Source: Candidatus Moranbacteria bacterium RIFCSPHIGHO2_01_FULL_55_24 (GTDB lineage: Bacteria; Patescibacteria; Paceibacteria; Moranbacterales; UBA1568). Taken from it: 64,000 nucleotides of DNA. The notes beneath the pieces were generated by a model. It was not told the origin of the DNA and did not search any database. It worked only from the letters and a program-made list of their open reading frames with translations. The position numbers and the translations under genes were made by a program. Positions 51,874 to 60,699 of this stretch are shown in pieces. Where the stretch lies: NCBI GenBank assembly GCA_001786575.1, contig MFRW01000003.1, positions 1 through 64,000 of the forward strand, in the 5' to 3' direction. Each line of letters begins with the position of its first letter. Within the stretch, counting starts at the first letter, position 1.

Positions 51874-51975
51874 GAAGGGGAGAGGGGAGCGCAAAAAATC
51901 GAAGGATTCCTTTGAGAAAAGCAAAAAATAAAGCTTCCTCGAAAGCTTCTTCTTGGAATCCGCCGCAAAAATCGG

Positions 51976-51981
51976 TATACT
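51976..51981 (+). promoter_or_regulatory. -10 element for the (p)ppGpp synthetase gene
   Basis: TATACT at 51976-51981 about 17 bases before the ATG at 51998, leaving a very short leader with no Shine-Dalgarno site. Confidence 0.5.
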
Positions 51982-51997
51982 GGAGAATATACGTGCT

Positions 51998-53506
51998 ATG
52001 TATACAAAAGCGACACAATTGAAAGATATCTTCGAGGCCGCCGCCTATCCCCTTTCAAGCGATGATGAAAAATTCCTTACAGAAGTCTGCCAATTCTCCG
52101 AAGCGGCGCACGCCGACCAGAAACGCAAATCCGGTGAGCCTTATATCACCCACTCCTTGAACGTGGCCAAAATCCTCGCGGAAATCGGCATGGACGAGAA
52201 GACCATCGCCGCCGGCCTGCTCCATGACGTCCCGGAAGACACCGCCGTCACGCTCGAAGAAGTCGCAGAGAAATTCGGGGAGGAAGTCGCTTACTTGGTG
52301 GACGGCGTCACCAAGCTCGGCAAGATCAAGCTGCGCGGATCGAAGGAGGAATACTATCTGGAAAACCTGCGCAAGATGTTCATGGCGATGGCCCAGGATA
52401 TCCGCGTCGTGATCATCAAGCTCGCCGACCGCCTGCACAACATGCGCACGTTGGAGCACCTGCCGCCGGAAAAGCAAGCGCGCATCGCCCGGGAAACCAT
52501 GGAGATCTACGCCCCGATCGCCAACCGGCTCGGTATCGGGGAAATCAAGGGCGAGCTCGAGGATACCTGCTTCATGTATCTCGATCCCGAACACTACGAG
52601 GAAACCAAACGTCTCCAGGAAACCTACCTCCACGAAGGCCAAGCATACATGGAACGCATCGTCTCGCTCTTTTCCAAGACGCTCAAGGACGCCAAGATCC
52701 AGGTAATCGATATGCAAGGGCGCACCAAGGACCTCTACCGCCTCTACCAGAAGCTCAAGAACCACGACATGAACATCAACCGGGTCTACGACTTGGTCGC
52801 GATCCGCATCGTCGTCCCGGAAATCGCCGACTGCTACGAAGCCCTCGGCATCATCCACCGCGAGTACCGCCCCATGGTCGGCCGCATCAAAGACTACATC
52901 TCCCTTCCCAAGCCGAACGGCTACCAGTCCCTCCACACCACGATCTTCGGTCCCGAAGGCCGCATCATCGAGGTCCAGATCCGTACCCAGAAGATGCACG
53001 ACGAGGCCGAGTACGGCATCGCCGCCCACTGGATGTACACCGAACGCGAGCGTCCGGGCTGGCGCAGCTTCTTCCAGCGCCCGAAGGCCGCCGCACTCAA
53101 GGGTGCACGGCCGAAAGAACTCACCTGGGTCAGTCAGCTCAAGGAATGGCAGAAAGAGATCGGCCGCGATGACAAGGAATTCATCGAGGGATTGAAAATC
53201 GAATTCTTCAAGAACCACATCTTCGCTTTCACGCCGAAAGGAGATATCATCGATCTTCCCGAAGAGGCTACCCCGATCGACTTCGCCTATGCTATCCACA
53301 GCGAGATCGGCCACCGGGCTATGGGAGCCAAAGCCGACGGCAAGATGGTGCCGCTCGATTATCACATCCAGAACGCCCAGGTGATCGAAATCCTCACTTC
53401 CAAAGAAAAAAAGAAGCCGAGCCGCGATTGGCTCAACTTCGTCAAGACTTCCAGCGCCAAGTCTCACATCCGCCGCGAACTCCGCAACAGCGAATTCCAG
53501 AAATAA
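51998..53506 (+). CDS. RelA/SpoT-type (p)ppGpp synthetase/hydrolase, short form
   Basis: 502 residues from the ATG at 51998; the longer reading runs into the promoter. The HD hydrolase domain has HDVPEDT at about residue 76. The synthetase domain carries RVYDLVAIRIVV, GRIKDYISLPKPNGYQSLHT, and a C-terminal TGS domain (FAFTPKGDIIDLPEEATPIDFAYAIH). The protein ends shortly after TGS, so the helical, zinc-finger and ACT parts of full-length RelA/SpoT (about 700-740 residues) are missing. The hydrolase motif is intact, so it may both make and degrade the alarmone. Ends immediately next to the pilB stop. Confidence 0.93.
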   Translation: MYTKATQLKDIFEAAAYPLSSDDEKFLTEVCQFSEAAHADQKRKSGEPYITHSLNVAKILAEIGMDEKTIAAGLLHDVPEDTAVTLEEVAEKFGEEVAYLVDGVTKLGKIKLRGSKEEYYLENLRKMFMAMAQDIRVVIIKLADRLHNMRTLEHLPPEKQARIARETMEIYAPIANRLGIGEIKGELEDTCFMYLDPEHYEETKRLQETYLHEGQAYMERIVSLFSKTLKDAKIQVIDMQGRTKDLYRLYQKLKNHDMNINRVYDLVAIRIVVPEIADCYEALGIIHREYRPMVGRIKDYISLPKPNGYQSLHTTIFGPEGRIIEVQIRTQKMHDEAEYGIAAHWMYTERERPGWRSFFQRPKAAALKGARPKELTWVSQLKEWQKEIGRDDKEFIEGLKIEFFKNHIFAFTPKGDIIDLPEEATPIDFAYAIHSEIGHRAMGAKADGKMVPLDYHIQNAQVIEILTSKEKKKPSRDWLNFVKTSSAKSHIRRELRNSEFQK

Positions 53507-55255
53507 TTACTCCTTCGTCACGCGCATCACTTCTTCCAAGGAAGTCACTCCCTGGACGATTTTCAGAAAACCGTCTTCCACCATCGTGGACATGCCGTTC
53601 TCTTTCGCCTTATTCTCGATTTCTTCGCTCGTGGCTGATTGGGTGACCATCTTGCGTATATCGGTATCCATTTCCAGCACCTCATAGATGCCGTTCCGGC
53701 CCCGGTAGCCTTCTCCGCCGCATTGGTCGCAGCCAGCCGCTTTGTAGAAAGTGACTTCTTCCCAGGTCTTGGCGTCTTTCAGGTATTTCTTGCCTTCGCT
53801 ATCATTCTGGAGGAATTTCATGATTTCCTCGATATCGTAGGATTTGGCCAGCGCCTCCACCTCTTTCTTCTCGAGATGGTACGGCTTCCGGCATTCCACA
53901 CAGAGACGGCGTACGAGACGCTGCGCGACGATAGCATTCGTAGTAGAAGCGATGAGGAACGGCTCGGCACCCATGTCGAGCATACGCGGGAGAGCGGCCG
54001 CGGCGCTGTTGGTATGGAGCGTCGAGAGCACCAAGTGGCCGGTCATGGCGGCATGGAGCGCGATCTCGAGCGTCTCTTGGTCGCGGATTTCTCCGACCAT
54101 CAGGATATCCGGGTCCTGGCGCAGGAGCGCGCGAAGCGCCGCGGCGAACGTCATACCGATCTTCGTCGAGATCTGCGTCTGGTTGACGCGCGGCATGCGG
54201 TATTCCACCGGGTCTTCAACGGTAGAGATGTTCACTTCCGGAGTATTCAGGATATCCATGATCGTGTAGAGCGTCGTGGTCTTGCCGGACCCGGTCGGGC
54301 CGGTCACCAGGATCATACCGTTCGGCTTGTTGATCTCGCGCTGGACGATCTCCAAGGAGTGCGGGTGGAGCCCCATCTTTTCCAAGGTCAGCCCCTTCGA
54401 CGATTCGTCGAGGAGGCGCATCACGATCTTCTCGCCGTCGAAGACAGGCAGGATGCTCACGCGGAAGGAAATCTTGTAATCGTCCTTCTCGATCTTGAAG
54501 CGTCCGTCCTGCGGCAAGCGATGTTCGTCGAGCTTCAGGTTCGAGAGCACCTTGATGCGCGCTACGATGCCGAGCGCGGTATCCTTCGGAAGCGTCATAG
54601 CGTCATGCAGCACGCCGTCGATGCGGTAGCGTACGTGCACTTCTTTCTCCTCCGGCTCGATATGGATATCGCTCGCGGACTCGAGGATCGCGTGCTTCAG
54701 GAGCGTATCGACGATACGGATAATCGGAAGGCCGGCGGCCATCGCTTCGAGGTTCTCTTCTTTCTTCTCACCGCCCTCGCCTTTCACCTCGCCGGTCAGG
54801 ATATCGCCGAATTCCGCCTTGAGGCTCTTCTCGTACTGGTGGAGCGCCGCCTGGATAGACTCGCGGCTCGTAAGACACGGCACGATCTTGAGACCGGTTT
54901 TTTTCTTGATAAAGTCGATCGTCTGCAGGTCTTCCGGGTTGAGCATGGCCACCTTGAGATCGGAGCCGCTCTTCTGGAAAGAGACGATGTTATATTTCTT
55001 GGCGATGAGTTCCGGAACGATCTGAAGGATCTCGATAGGAATCGCCTCCTTGGAAAGGTCGACGAACGGGATGCCGAGGATATACGCGTACATCTTCTGA
55101 AGCTCCGGTTCCTTGACCAGATCCTTCTCCAAAAGCACGCTTCCGAGATCTTTTTCTTCTTTTTTCGCCTGGGACACAGCCTCGTCTATCTGTTCCTTCG
55201 GGAGGATGTTCGAATCCGCCAAGAACATGCGGAGCTGTTCTGTATCGATGCGCAT
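53507..55255 (-). CDS. pilB: Type IV pilus extension ATPase PilB (GspE family)
   Basis: 582 residues. N-terminal MshEN-type domain, linker, then the secretion ATPase core: GPTGSGKT near residue 320, the Asp box (TVEDPVEY), Walker B (LRQDPDILMVGEIRD) and His box (AMTGHLVLSTLHTN). The four-cysteine zinc site is CVEC...CDQC. It drives pilus extension together with PilC. Encoded 41 kb away from the main pilus operon, behind a TGGTATAAT promoter. Confidence 0.96.
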   Translation of the reverse strand: MRIDTEQLRMFLADSNILPKEQIDEAVSQAKKEEKDLGSVLLEKDLVKEPELQKMYAYILGIPFVDLSKEAIPIEILQIVPELIAKKYNIVSFQKSGSDLKVAMLNPEDLQTIDFIKKKTGLKIVPCLTSRESIQAALHQYEKSLKAEFGDILTGEVKGEGGEKKEENLEAMAAGLPIIRIVDTLLKHAILESASDIHIEPEEKEVHVRYRIDGVLHDAMTLPKDTALGIVARIKVLSNLKLDEHRLPQDGRFKIEKDDYKISFRVSILPVFDGEKIVMRLLDESSKGLTLEKMGLHPHSLEIVQREINKPNGMILVTGPTGSGKTTTLYTIMDILNTPEVNISTVEDPVEYRMPRVNQTQISTKIGMTFAAALRALLRQDPDILMVGEIRDQETLEIALHAAMTGHLVLSTLHTNSAAAALPRMLDMGAEPFLIASTTNAIVAQRLVRRLCVECRKPYHLEKKEVEALAKSYDIEEIMKFLQNDSEGKKYLKDAKTWEEVTFYKAAGCDQCGGEGYRGRNGIYEVLEMDTDIRKMVTQSATSEEIENKAKENGMSTMVEDGFLKIVQGVTSLEEVMRVTKE

Positions 55256-55278
55256 AGCTGTTTTGTTTTCGTGTTTTT

Positions 55279-55287
55279 ATTATACCA
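55279..55287 (-). promoter_or_regulatory. Extended -10 promoter for pilB
   Basis: On the minus strand TGGTATAAT (TGn plus TATAAT), about 24 bases before the pilB start codon. Confidence 0.6.
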
Positions 55288-55311
55288 CGAGGCGGCATCG
55301 CTTTCCGCAAG

Positions 55312-55338
55312 AAAAAACAGCGGTCGCCCGCTGTTTTC
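55312..55338 (-). terminator. Terminator after groEL
   Basis: On the minus strand CAGCGG-GCGA-CCGCTG followed by TTTTTTC, a few bases beyond the groEL stop codon. Confidence 0.85.
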
Positions 55339-55344
55339 CTTGGT

Positions 55345-57003
55345 TTACATCATGCCTCCCATTCCCGCCATCGGATTGGCTCCGGGGCCGGGCTCGGGCT
55401 TTTCCTCTTCCACTACCGCCGCCTCGGTAGTGAGGAGCAGCGCTGCGACCGATACGGCATTCTCCAGCGCCGTGCGGGTCACCTTCAGCGGATCGATGAT
55501 ACCGGCTTTCAGCATATCGTTCTCGAAGCTATTCTCTTTGGCATTGTAGCCGTAGTTCGGAAGCTTGCTCTCGAGCACGCGGTTCACCACGACCGCTGCA
55601 TCCTCTTCTCCGGCGTTCAGAACGATCTGGCGGATCGGTTCTTCGAGCGCCTTCGTGACGATCCGGTACCCGGAAACATAGTCGTTGTCGATTTCCGTAT
55701 TGTTCTTGTCAAAAGCCGCAAGGGCCGTCTTGGAGGCTTTGAGAAGTGCCGTACCGCCGCCGGACACGATCCCTGCTTCAAGGGCTGCCTTGGTCGCCGC
55801 GACAGCGTCTTCCATCTTGTGCTTCATATAGGTGAGCTCGGTTTCGGTCGCCGCGCCTACGCGGATCACCGCCACGCCGCCCGCAAGCTTGGCCAGGCGC
55901 TTCTGGAGCTTCTCGCGCTCGTAGGACTTGGTAGCGTCGGTCTTTTCGTGGAGCGCCTTGATTTCTTCTATGCGCTCTTCGAGAGCTTTCTTCTTGCCCT
56001 TGCCGCCGACGATGGTCGTGTCGTCCTTGGTGGCGATCACCTTCTGGGCGGAGCCGAGCATAGCGAGTGTCGTCGCTTCGAGCTTCATCCCCTTGTCTCC
56101 CGAAACGACGGCCGCGCCAGTCAGGATCGCGATGTCCTCGAGCAGTGCTTTGCGATTATCGCCGAATTCCGGCGCCTTCACCGCGAGCACGTTCAAGACG
56201 CCGCGGATCTTGTTCACCACGAGCGTCGCGAGCGCTTCGCCGTCGATGTCTTCGGCGATGATGACGATGTCCTTCTTGCCGGACTGGGCGAGTTCGTTTA
56301 GAAGCGGGACGATCTCGGCGATAGCCGAAATCTTCTTGTCGGTTACGAGAATGCTCGGGTTCGCAAGCTCGGCTCGCTGCCCTTCGGCGTCCGTCATCAT
56401 ATACGGCGAGATGTATCCCCGGTCGAAATTCATGCCTTCGACGATTTCCTTGGAAAGGCCGAGCGTCTGCGACTGTTCGGTGGTCACGACGCCATCCTTG
56501 CCGACCGTATCCACGACGTCCGCGATCATCTCTCCCATTTCCCGGGATTCCGCAGAAATAGTCGCTACTTGGGCGATCTCTTCTTTCGAGCTGATCTTCT
56601 TGGATTGCTTCAGAAGCGCCTTGATGACATCGTTCTTGGCAGCTTCCATGCCGCGACGGATACCGATCGGATTCATTCCGGTCTCGACGAATTTGAGCCC
56701 CTCGCGCACGAGCGCCTGGGTGATGACGGTCGAGGTGGTCGTGCCGTCCCCGGCAATGTCATTCGTCTTCTCGGCGACCTGGCGGATGAGCTCCGCTCCG
56801 AGATTCTCGAATTTGTCCGGAAGCTCGATCTCCTTGGCGATCGACACGCCGTCATTCGTGATCGTCGGTCCGCCGTATGCCTTCCCGAGAATGACGTTCC
56901 GCCCTTTCGGCCCGAGCGTCACCTTGACCGCGTCCGCCACTTTGTCGATACCGACTTTGATTCTCTTCCGTGCGTCTTCGCTGTATGCTAATTGCTTTGC
57001 CAT
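55345..57003 (-). CDS. groL: Chaperonin GroEL (60 kDa)
   Basis: 552 residues from the ATG at 57003. Nucleotide-binding GDGTTTSTV (written GDGTTT in place of longer motif), VTLGPKGRNV, the apical domain, and the usual Gly/Met tail MAGMGGMM. Full length. No groES gene lies beside it. The promoter carries a CIRCE element, so heat control by HrcA is expected; hrcA itself is not in the window. Confidence 0.98.
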   Translation of the reverse strand: MAKQLAYSEDARKRIKVGIDKVADAVKVTLGPKGRNVILGKAYGGPTITNDGVSIAKEIELPDKFENLGAELIRQVAEKTNDIAGDGTTTSTVITQALVREGLKFVETGMNPIGIRRGMEAAKNDVIKALLKQSKKISSKEEIAQVATISAESREMGEMIADVVDTVGKDGVVTTEQSQTLGLSKEIVEGMNFDRGYISPYMMTDAEGQRAELANPSILVTDKKISAIAEIVPLLNELAQSGKKDIVIIAEDIDGEALATLVVNKIRGVLNVLAVKAPEFGDNRKALLEDIAILTGAAVVSGDKGMKLEATTLAMLGSAQKVIATKDDTTIVGGKGKKKALEERIEEIKALHEKTDATKSYEREKLQKRLAKLAGGVAVIRVGAATETELTYMKHKMEDAVAATKAALEAGIVSGGGTALLKASKTALAAFDKNNTEIDNDYVSGYRIVTKALEEPIRQIVLNAGEEDAAVVVNRVLESKLPNYGYNAKENSFENDMLKAGIIDPLKVTRTALENAVSVAALLLTTEAAVVEEEKPEPGPGANPMAGMGGMM

Positions 57004-57024
57004 AGTCTTTAATAAAAACAATTA

Positions 57025-57051
57025 TTAGCACTCATTATTATAGGTTGCTAG
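57025..57051. promoter_or_regulatory. CIRCE element (HrcA operator) over the groEL promoter
   Basis: TTAGCACTC (57025-57033), 9 bases, then GGTTGCTAG. On the minus strand this is CTAGCAACC-N9-GAGTGCTAA: the right half is a perfect CIRCE half site and the left matches at six of nine bases. The spacer contains the -10 hexamer. Confidence 0.85.
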
Positions 57052-57064
57052 CCGTGTTCGTCAA
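57037..57064 (-). promoter_or_regulatory. groEL promoter
   Basis: On the minus strand TTGACG (57059-57064) and TATAAT (57037-57042) are separated by 16 bases; the -10 lies inside the CIRCE spacer. Confidence 0.85.
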
Positions 57065-57071
57065 GAGAGTT

Positions 57072-58121
57072 CTAGACCTTGAAGACGATCACATCGCCGT
57101 CCTGGACGATATAGTCCTTGCCTTCCAAACGGAGCGTTCCCTTGTCGCGGCCTGCGGCCCAAGAACCGGCTTCCACCAGTTTCTCCCAATGGATGACTTC
57201 CGCCCGGATGAATTTCTCCTCGAAGTCTCCGTGGATGGCCGCTCCCGCCTGTGGCGCCGTCGAGCCCTGTTCCACGGTCCAGGCGCGCGTCTCCTGCTCG
57301 CCGGTGGTGAAGTATGTCATGAGCCCCAGGAGCGCGTAGGCGCGCTTGATGAGGTCGCCCAGATGCGAGCGTATGCCGAGCTCTTCCGCTTCTTCCGGAG
57401 TCATTTCGATGAGCTCTTCCTCGATCTTGATGTCGAGCTTCACGTGCGGGCGGCTCTCGAGTTCCGGCGCGAGCGCGCGCTCGATATCGGAAACATTGTA
57501 GACATAGAGGAAGGGCTTCGCGGTGAGGAGCTGCAGGCTATGAGCTATCTTCTTCTCTTCTTCGGAAAAATGTTCCAGGAGCGTGTAGGCGAGCTGTTCG
57601 GCTTCGAGGGCGGTCTCGATCTTCTCGAGCACCGCCATCTCGGCCAGCGCTTCCTTGTTTCCCGAACGCGTCTCTTTGATGGTCTTCAGTTTGCGCTTGG
57701 CGACCGTCTCCATGTCCGCCAGGATCAGCTCGGTATTGATGATCTCGATGTCTTCCTTCGGCTCCACGCGGTTGTGGACATGGATGATGTCCGGGTTCTC
57801 GAACGCCCGCACCACTTCCACGATCGCATCCACTTCGCGGATATTCTGGAGGAATTTGTTGCCGAGGCCTTCTCCCTCGCTCGCCCCCTTCACGAGTCCG
57901 GCGATGTCTACGAATTCCACCACGGCCGGGATAATCTTCTTGCTCCCGGAAACAGCCGAGAGTTTCGCCAGGCGCTCGTCCGGCACCTCGACAATCCCGA
58001 TATTCGGTTCGATGGTGCAGAACGGATAATTATTGATATCGACCGCCTTCCTGGTCAAGGCTTTGAAAAGCGTGGATTTCCCGACATTGGGAAGACCGAC
58101 GATTCCGACTTTGAGGGACAT
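57072..58121 (-). CDS. ychF: Ribosome-binding ATPase YchF (OLA1 family)
   Basis: 349 residues. P-loop GLPNVGKS at 9-16, the switch DIAGLVKGASEGEGLGNKFL, NVSDIE in the G4 position (Asn-x-x-Glu type that favours ATP), and a C-terminal TGS domain (FFTTGEQETRAWTVEQG). Binds ribosomes and is linked to stress. Upstream of groEL but separated from it by the groEL promoter. Confidence 0.96.
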   Translation of the reverse strand: MSLKVGIVGLPNVGKSTLFKALTRKAVDINNYPFCTIEPNIGIVEVPDERLAKLSAVSGSKKIIPAVVEFVDIAGLVKGASEGEGLGNKFLQNIREVDAIVEVVRAFENPDIIHVHNRVEPKEDIEIINTELILADMETVAKRKLKTIKETRSGNKEALAEMAVLEKIETALEAEQLAYTLLEHFSEEEKKIAHSLQLLTAKPFLYVYNVSDIERALAPELESRPHVKLDIKIEEELIEMTPEEAEELGIRSHLGDLIKRAYALLGLMTYFTTGEQETRAWTVEQGSTAPQAGAAIHGDFEEKFIRAEVIHWEKLVEAGSWAAGRDKGTLRLEGKDYIVQDGDVIVFKV

Positions 58122-58195
58122 ACGAGAGGAAAATTAGAGAGAAAAAACGCCTTGGAATTACTCCCTATTCTCGCAAAAATAGCGCTCGGCGTCAA

Positions 58196-58228
58196 TAAAA
58201 AAGAGGTCTTCAAGCTTGAAGACCTCTT
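58196..58228 (-). terminator. Terminator after the orphan gene at 58265
   Basis: AAGAGGTCTTCAAG and its exact complement CTTGAAGACCTCTT form a 14-base-pair stem with no unpaired loop bases in the palindrome, followed on the minus strand by TTTTTTATT. Confidence 0.8.
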
Positions 58229-58264
58229 AGAGGATCACTGTTGTGATTTTCAGATAGCCGGCGG

Positions 58265-58753
58265 TTATGCCGGGAGCGCTTCACGCTCGCCCTGGAAAAA
58301 GTTTCTGACGCTATCGAGACACAGCGCGATGCCCGAAACCGTATCCAGGAGATCGTCCTGCTGCTTCGCGCACAGCCAGCGGTAATTCTCCCAGAGGAGC
58401 GGTTGGCCGGTATTGTCTTCTTGGAAGTCCGCGAGCCTCTGCGTGCTGTGGACCAAGAGATCGCCAACCAGCATTTCACAAGGTTCGTCACCGAACACAT
58501 GAGGGAAGCGGCCGAGCTCTCGCCATTCCCGCTTGAAGGCCTGGCTAGTGAAATTTTCCTGCCGCCGAAGCCCGGCCATGACCGATTCGCCAGGAAGAAG
58601 ATCAAAAGAGATAAAGCCGTATCTACCAGTCTCCTTATCCCTCCGGATGAGGAATTCCCGGTTCCTCGGATCGAACCTGCAGATCTTGTCGATGAACGAC
58701 GGGTTCTGCCGCGGAGCCCCGTACCAGAGAAGCAAAAGCGCCTTACGTTTCAT
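58265..58753 (-). CDS. Orphan cytoplasmic protein
   Basis: 162 residues from the ATG at 58753, which follows AGGAAAGGG; longer readings have no site. Tryptophan- and arginine-rich with a compact alpha/beta look (ALLLLWYGAP; EFLIRRDKETGRYGFISFDLL). No membrane segment or known motif. A single gene with its own terminator, as for other orphans in this window. Confidence 0.6.
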   Translation of the reverse strand: MKRKALLLLWYGAPRQNPSFIDKICRFDPRNREFLIRRDKETGRYGFISFDLLPGESVMAGLRRQENFTSQAFKREWRELGRFPHVFGDEPCEMLVGDLLVHSTQRLADFQEDNTGQPLLWENYRWLCAKQQDDLLDTVSGIALCLDSVRNFFQGEREALPA

Positions 58754-58851
58754 TGTCCTACCCTTTCCTGCCTGCAAAGAACTGCGGATTTCCCTATCTT
58801 TCCCGAGAAACCGGAAAATGTCAAGAAAGGCCCCGTTCAAGCGCTTTATGC

Positions 58852-58857
58852 TATAAT
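58852..58857 (+). promoter_or_regulatory. Extended -10 promoter for the phosphohexomutase gene
   Basis: TGCTATAAT, about 29 bases before the ATG at 58887. No clear -35. Confidence 0.55.
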
Positions 58858-58886
58858 ATCCTGGCGATAACCTTTCTCATACCACT

Positions 58887-60227
58887 ATGAATCCGGCGAT
58901 TTTCAAGGCCTACGATATCCGCGGCATCTACCCGGAGGAATTCAATGCCGATGATGCCTATCGGATCGGGCGCGCCCTGGTCATGCATCTGCGGCCGAAA
59001 ACGCTCGGAGTCGGCCGGGATGTGCGCGAGTCCAGCCCGGAGCTCTTCGAGAGTTTCACTCGAGGAGTCATGGAACAGGGCTGCGATGTCATCGACCTCG
59101 GCATCATCACCACCCCGATGGTCTACTTCGCCGCCGGCCGCCTCGATATCGACGCCGCCGTCTCTATCACTGCGTCCCACAATCCTCCCCAATACAACGG
59201 GATGAAGATCGCCCTTCGCGGCGCGATTCCGGTCGGCGAGAATTCAGGGCTGCGCGATATCCGCGACCTGGCCATGGCCGGAACCTTCGAAGAAGGCAGC
59301 TCTGCCGGCAGCATAGAAGCCGAGGATATCCGCCCCGCTTACTACGGCTACTTCAGCGCCTTCGCCGATCTGGGCGACAAGAAATTCACTCTCGCGATCG
59401 ACACGGCAAACGCTATGGGCGTACTCGAGCTCCCGATCTACGAACAGCTCGCGGAAAACATTTCTCTCATCCGCCTCTATGACGATCTCTCGCAGCCGTT
59501 CTCCTGCCATGAGGCCAACCCGCTGAAAGCCGAGACTCTGGAAGAACTCCAGGCGAAGATCCGCGAAGCCGGAGCCGACCTCGGGATCGCCTACGACGGC
59601 GATGCTGACCGCATCGGGTTCGTGGACGAGGCCGGAACGATCATCCCTATGGATCTCATCACCGCGCTTATTGCGAAGATCATCCTCGAGAAGAAGCCCG
59701 GGAGTACCATCCTCTACGATCTGCGCTCTTCCCGTTCGGTCAAGGAAATCATCGAAGAGAACGGAGGGGTCGCCATCGAATGCAAAGTAGGCCACGCCAA
59801 TATCAAGAAGCAGATGCGCGAAACCGGCGCTATCTTCGCCGGCGAACTTTCCGGCCACTACTACTTCGAGGAGAACTCTTTCGCCGAAGCCGGCACGCTT
59901 CCGGCGCTCCTCCTCCTCAATCTCATGGCGGAGACCGGCGAGAAGATCTCCGAGCTCGTCCGCGAGACGAAGCGCTACTTCCACTCCGGCGAAATCAACA
60001 GCGAAGTCGCGGATAAGGAGCGCGTCCTCCAGGATTTGAAAATGCGCTACGCAGACGGCAAGATGCACGAGCTCGACGGCCTCAAAGTCGAATATCCCAC
60101 CTGGTGGTTCAATGTCCGCGCCTCGAATACCGAGCCCCTGCTCCGGCTGAACCTCGAAGCCGAAACTCCCGAACTCCTCGCCGAAAAGCAGGCCGAGCTC
60201 CTGGACATCATCCGGAGACAAGCTTGA
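58887..60227 (+). CDS. Phosphomannomutase/phosphoglucomutase
   Basis: 446 residues of the alpha-D-phosphohexomutase family. Phosphoserine97 in TASHNP, metal-binding DGDADR near 235, sugar-binding GELSGHYYF near 320, and phosphate-binding RASNTEP near the C-terminus. Interconverts mannose or glucose 1- and 6-phosphates, supplying sugar nucleotides. The Gly-Glu-Leu-Ser-Gly-His and overall length match AlgC-like bifunctional enzymes. Monocistronic. Confidence 0.93.
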   Translation: MNPAIFKAYDIRGIYPEEFNADDAYRIGRALVMHLRPKTLGVGRDVRESSPELFESFTRGVMEQGCDVIDLGIITTPMVYFAAGRLDIDAAVSITASHNPPQYNGMKIALRGAIPVGENSGLRDIRDLAMAGTFEEGSSAGSIEAEDIRPAYYGYFSAFADLGDKKFTLAIDTANAMGVLELPIYEQLAENISLIRLYDDLSQPFSCHEANPLKAETLEELQAKIREAGADLGIAYDGDADRIGFVDEAGTIIPMDLITALIAKIILEKKPGSTILYDLRSSRSVKEIIEENGGVAIECKVGHANIKKQMRETGAIFAGELSGHYYFEENSFAEAGTLPALLLLNLMAETGEKISELVRETKRYFHSGEINSEVADKERVLQDLKMRYADGKMHELDGLKVEYPTWWFNVRASNTEPLLRLNLEAETPELLAEKQAELLDIIRRQA

Positions 60228-60260
60228 CCGCTTTCCCGCACAGGAGGTATACTGGTCCCA

Positions 60261-60308
60261 ATGGACCAGAAAACGCCCCAAGTGAATATTTCTTCTCAAG
60301 CGTCATAA
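60261..60308 (+). CDS. Tiny 15-codon ORF in its own transcription unit
   Basis: MDQKTPQVNISSQAS. An upstream TATACT (60248-60253) and a terminator beginning 1 base after the stop frame it. AGGAGG lies 13 bases before the ATG, too far to be ideal. It may be a leader peptide, a real micro-protein, or coincidence inside a small RNA. Confidence 0.35.
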   Translation: MDQKTPQVNISSQAS

Positions 60309-60333
60309 ACCGCCCCGATTGGGCGGTTTTTTT
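60309..60333 (+). terminator. Terminator after the tiny ORF
   Basis: CCGCCC-CGATT-GGGCGG followed by seven T. Confidence 0.9.
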
Positions 60334-60371
60334 CTGGCCGAAATCGGTTCTTTCAAACAAAGGGGTCTTCT

Positions 60372-60638
60372 ATGCACCAGACGACGCTCCTCGCCATCGA
60401 CTGGCATGATGAAATCCGGAAGCTCCGTGCTGACGGACATACGGTCTGCCCGCTCATGGCGCATGTCCCCGGCAGCTCCAGACCGCCGACCTGCCGCTGC
60501 GATATCGAAACGCTGCGACGCGTCTTCCTGGAGGAAAACACGCATTGCACGGAAGGCGATTGCTGCCTGCCGCGCATAAACTCCCCCAGGGAAGCCTGCA
60601 ACGAAGCGGCCACCTATCATCGCAGACATCCTTACTGA
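60372..60638 (+). CDS. Small cysteine-rich orphan protein
   Basis: 88 residues with six cysteines, including C-x-C and CC pairs (HTVCPLM, TCRCD, HCTEGDCCLP), which could hold a metal or form disulphides. AAAGGGG lies 6 bases before the ATG. No recognised family. Lies behind the tiny ORF and terminator, and has its own terminator. Confidence 0.6.
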   Translation: MHQTTLLAIDWHDEIRKLRADGHTVCPLMAHVPGSSRPPTCRCDIETLRRVFLEENTHCTEGDCCLPRINSPREACNEAATYHRRHPY

Positions 60639-60643
60639 CAAAA

Positions 60644-60682
60644 CGCCTCCCCGGGAACATCCGGCGAGGCGCTTTTTTTCGA
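60644..60682 (+). terminator. Terminator after the cysteine-rich gene
   Basis: CGCCTC...GAGGCG with an inner CCGG/CCGG stem, followed by seven T. Confidence 0.85.
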
Positions 60683-60699
60683 TTCCAAATTCTAGAGGG

